Below are positions 61,612 to 64,000 of a stretch of DNA of 64,000 bases, piece by piece (position 1 is the stretch's first letter; every line of letters starts with the position of its first letter). A program made the position numbers and the translations under genes. The stretch is taken from positions 1 through 64,000 of the forward strand of contig CAZFBN010000008.1 of assembly GCA_964517145.1 (NCBI GenBank), read 5' to 3'. Under the pieces are notes generated by a model, which worked only from the letters and a program-made list of their open reading frames with translations, had not been told where the DNA came from and made no database searches. The stretch comes from JADJNW01 sp964517145. GTDB taxonomy: Bacteria; Bacteroidota; Bacteroidia; Chitinophagales; Saprospiraceae.

Positions 61612-64000
61612 TTACTTTTTCGATGTTGTTTTTTTCGTAGTCGTTTTTTTTGCAGTGGTCTTCTTTGCAATCGTCGGCTTCGTTTTTGAAGCAGTGGTCG
61701 CTTTTTTCTTCGTTTTTTTGGTAAATGCGTCAGGAATTTGCTCCTCAACAATTTTTTTCACTTCTTCCAATGTCATGTCCGCTGCCATTTCAGCAGTCAC
61801 TTTTTCCCCGTCTTTGCGTGGAATACTTATCATATTCTTACCAAATCGAATAAAAGGTCCCCAGCGCCCATTTTCAATGTCAATGCCCTCATTTTCAAAG
61901 CGTTTCACATAGCGATTGGCTTCTTTATTAATTTTAGCTTCAATCAGGTGGTGCATCTCTTCCAGCGTGATGGTGTCCAAATTATATTTTTTTGGCACAT
62001 TGACAAACAAGTCCTGCCATTTTAAAAAGGGTCCAAAACGCCCTTTGCCCTTGCCAATTGGAAACCCTTTGTACGTACCAACGGGTGCTTCTTCGCGGAG
62101 TTTTTCTTCAATTAAAACAATAGCTCGCTCCTGCGTCACCGTTAAGGGGTCTTCCCCCCGTGGGATGGACACGTATTTTTCACCAAATTTTACAAAAGGT
62201 CCAAACCGCCCTACGCCTACGCTCACTTCTTCATTTTTGTAAATGCCGAGCGTTTTTGGCAACTGGAATAACTTGAGCGCTTCTTCAAAAGTGATTGTTT
62301 CGATGGACTGCCCCGGCTGCAGGTTGGCATAGCGTGGCTTCTCCTCTTCGCCCAATTCTTCCGGCGTTCCGATTTGAATCACCGGACCATTGCGCGACAT
62401 GCGCGTGAGCAAAGTGCGACCAGACTGCGGGTCGGTGCCTAACACCCGCTCGCGGCTGGGGCGCTCTGCTTTTTCAATCGTTTCTTCCACAACAGAATGA
62501 AAAGGAAAGTAAAAATCCTTGAGCATTGCCGTCCATTGGCGATTGCCGTTGGAAATATCGTCAAATTGCTTTTCGATTTCTGCTGTGAATTTATAATTCA
62601 TAATATCATCAAAATGCTGGTCGAGGAAGTCACTCACGGTAATGCCCATGTCCGTTGGCACCAGTTGATTTTTAATCGCACCGGTGATTTCTTTGTCCGC
62701 TTTCTTTTCGATCTTGCCGTTTTTCAACGTCAAAACTGCAAATTTCCGCTCTGTGCCTTCGCGTGTCGCCTTTTCAACATAGCCTCTCCCCTCTTCCATG
62801 ATGCGGCTGATGGTGGGCGCGTAGGTAGATGGGCGCCCGATGCCCAATTCCTCCAAGCGTTTCACCAAACTCGCCTCCGTGTAGCGCGCAGGCGGACGCG
62901 TGAAGCGCTCTGTCGCGGTCATCTGATTCAAAGGCAGTAACTGGTTGATTTTCAATGGCGGCAAAATTCCCTTTGCATCTTCGTCTTCCTCATCGTCGCT
63001 TGATTCCAGATAGACTTTTAAAAATCCATCAAACTTCAATACCTCTCCTTCGGCAATCAAATTTTCGGTTGGCATCGTCGAAATACCAATTTTTACAATG
63101 GTTTTCTCCAACTCTGCATCAGCCATTTGCGAGGCGATGGTGCGTTTCCAAATCAATTCGTACAAGCGCTGCTCGTCGCGGTCAGCACTCACAATCTGCT
63201 TATCAATGTACGTGGGTCGAATGGCTTCGTGTGCCTCCTGGGCGTTGGCAACTTTATTTTTGTAATGGCGCGTGTGAACGTAGCGCTTACCGTAGCTTTT
63301 TTCAATCTCTTGCGCAATGGCTTGCACCGCCAGATCACTCAGGTTTGTCGAATCCGTACGCATGTAGGTGATGTGCCCTGCTTCGTACAAACGCTGCGCA
63401 ATCTGCATAGTACGATTGACAGAAAAATATAATTTGCGGCTGGCTTCCTGCTGTAAGGTTGAAGTGGTAAATGGCGCAGCAGGGCGACGTTTCACCGGCT
63501 TTACCTCAATATTGTCAATTTTGAAAGTTGCCGGGATACAATTTTGTAAAAAAACTTGCGCGTCTTTTTCTGTATCAAATCGCTCAGGCGCTTCGGCTTT
63601 CAGCGCAACGGTCTTGCCTTGTTCGTTTTTTACATCAAAAATAGCCGTGATCTTATAAAAAGGCGTCACCTTGAAATTGATGATTTCGCGCTCGCGCTCC
63701 ACTACGAGTTTCAACGCTACCGATTGCACCCGCCCGGCGGAAAGCTTGCCGCGAATTTTTTTCCACAGCACCCCCGACAATTCATACCCCACCAAACGAT
63801 CCAGCACGCGCCGTGCCTGCTGGGCATTCACCAAATCCATGTCCAATTTGCGCGGTTGCTGAATGGCGTTTTGAATGGCAGGCTTGGTAATTTCGCGAAA
63901 GACGATGCGCTTGGTGTTTTTTTCATCCAAGCCCAGCACTTTACACAAATGCCAGGAAATGGCTTCGCCCTCGCGGTCTTCATCCGTTGCGAGCCACACT
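61612..64000 (-). CDS. topA: DNA topoisomerase I, 5' end beyond the window
   Basis: A partial type IA topoisomerase; 795 residues are visible and the N-terminus is outside the window. The visible part begins inside the TOPRIM domain (ATDEDREGEAISWHL, with the metal-binding acidic residues). The catalytic Tyr is in GHITYMRTDSTNLS (visible residue 212). The C-terminal part carries three TopA repeats (RFGPFVKFGEKYVSIPRG; RFGPFLKWQDLFVNVP; RWGPFIRFGKNMISIPRK) instead of zinc fingers, and a Lys/Thr-rich tail (KKTTAKKTTTKKTTSKK) that probably binds DNA. It relaxes negative supercoils. Confidence 0.96.
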   Translation of the reverse strand, partial: VWLATDEDREGEAISWHLCKVLGLDEKNTKRIVFREITKPAIQNAIQQPRKLDMDLVNAQQARRVLDRLVGYELSGVLWKKIRGKLSAGRVQSVALKLVVEREREIINFKVTPFYKITAIFDVKNEQGKTVALKAEAPERFDTEKDAQVFLQNCIPATFKIDNIEVKPVKRRPAAPFTTSTLQQEASRKLYFSVNRTMQIAQRLYEAGHITYMRTDSTNLSDLAVQAIAQEIEKSYGKRYVHTRHYKNKVANAQEAHEAIRPTYIDKQIVSADRDEQRLYELIWKRTIASQMADAELEKTIVKIGISTMPTENLIAEGEVLKFDGFLKVYLESSDDEEDEDAKGILPPLKINQLLPLNQMTATERFTRPPARYTEASLVKRLEELGIGRPSTYAPTISRIMEEGRGYVEKATREGTERKFAVLTLKNGKIEKKADKEITGAIKNQLVPTDMGITVSDFLDQHFDDIMNYKFTAEIEKQFDDISNGNRQWTAMLKDFYFPFHSVVEETIEKAERPSRERVLGTDPQSGRTLLTRMSRNGPVIQIGTPEELGEEEKPRYANLQPGQSIETITFEEALKLFQLPKTLGIYKNEEVSVGVGRFGPFVKFGEKYVSIPRGEDPLTVTQERAIVLIEEKLREEAPVGTYKGFPIGKGKGRFGPFLKWQDLFVNVPKKYNLDTITLEEMHHLIEAKINKEANRYVKRFENEGIDIENGRWGPFIRFGKNMISIPRKDGEKVTAEMAADMTLEEVKKIVEEQIPDAFTKKTKKKATTASKTKPTIAKKTTAKKTTTKKTTSKK

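Overview
The window reads as a chromosomal segment of a member of the Bacteroidota, most likely a Saprospiraceae-like (Saprospiria) bacterium. The evidence is the gene content: a SusC/SusD pair, GldC, several secreted proteins with type IX (Por) C-terminal sorting domains, a PorV/PorQ-like outer-membrane protein, menaquinone synthesis through futalosine (MqnB), DUF1573, DUF3467 and DUF721 proteins, a Bacteroidota-length NusB, promoter -7 boxes of the form TAnnTTTG, and almost no Shine-Dalgarno sequences. The family name is an inference; the phylum is well supported. Genes lie on both strands in short operons.

Layout. 0-7 kb holds housekeeping genes: an acyl-CoA thioesterase, lipB, a thioredoxin-fold protein with a dockerin-like tail, a TolB-like propeller lipoprotein, a PorV/PorQ-like barrel, mqnB, and a bifunctional-nuclease/UVR protein. 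7.2-7.5 kb is a 17-unit degenerate 21-bp tandem array. 7.5-25 kb continues with housekeeping genes: a TrmH-type methylase, succinate-semialdehyde dehydrogenase, a periplasmic-binding-like lipoprotein, guaA, an OmpA protein with TSP3 repeats, nusB, a DoxX-like protein, DUF1599, YigZ, twin small lipoproteins, recF-DUF721, a subtilase and a methyltransferase. 25-34.5 kb is the accessory part: a double-AAA CbxX-like ATPase with a duplicated N-terminal beta domain, a DUF1573 lipoprotein, a decayed formylglycine-generating-enzyme-like (FGE) gene, an orphan gene, a second 21-bp array of different sequence, a 105-bp tandem repeat interrupted by a 100-N assembly gap, an intact caspase-FGE fusion and a type IX secreted protein. 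34.8-44 kb has a MoeB/ThiF-rhodanese fusion, a winged-helix-like protein, a LuxE-type acyltransferase, hemF, an ArsC-like protein, a nucleoside phosphorylase, fsa, gldC, a glycine-rich RRM protein, and two gene remnants (a frameshifted four-helix-bundle protein and the tail of a metal P-type ATPase). 44-49 kb is a SusC/SusD pair whose susC is frameshifted. 49-55.7 kb has a saccharopine/alanine dehydrogenase-like gene, tmRNA, an amidase, polX, a BioD-like P-loop protein and mdh. 55.9-60.5 kb carries three tandem type IX secreted M43-like metalloproteases. The right edge has two small conserved genes and the 3' part of topA.

Genome style. Many intergenic gaps contain composite hairpins: arms built from short near-tandem repeats mirrored by their complements. 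Several sequence families recur within the window. The most unusual structures are the two 21-bp-period arrays, whose units each have a dyad-symmetric core, and the caspase-FGE gene lying near a broken FGE relative.
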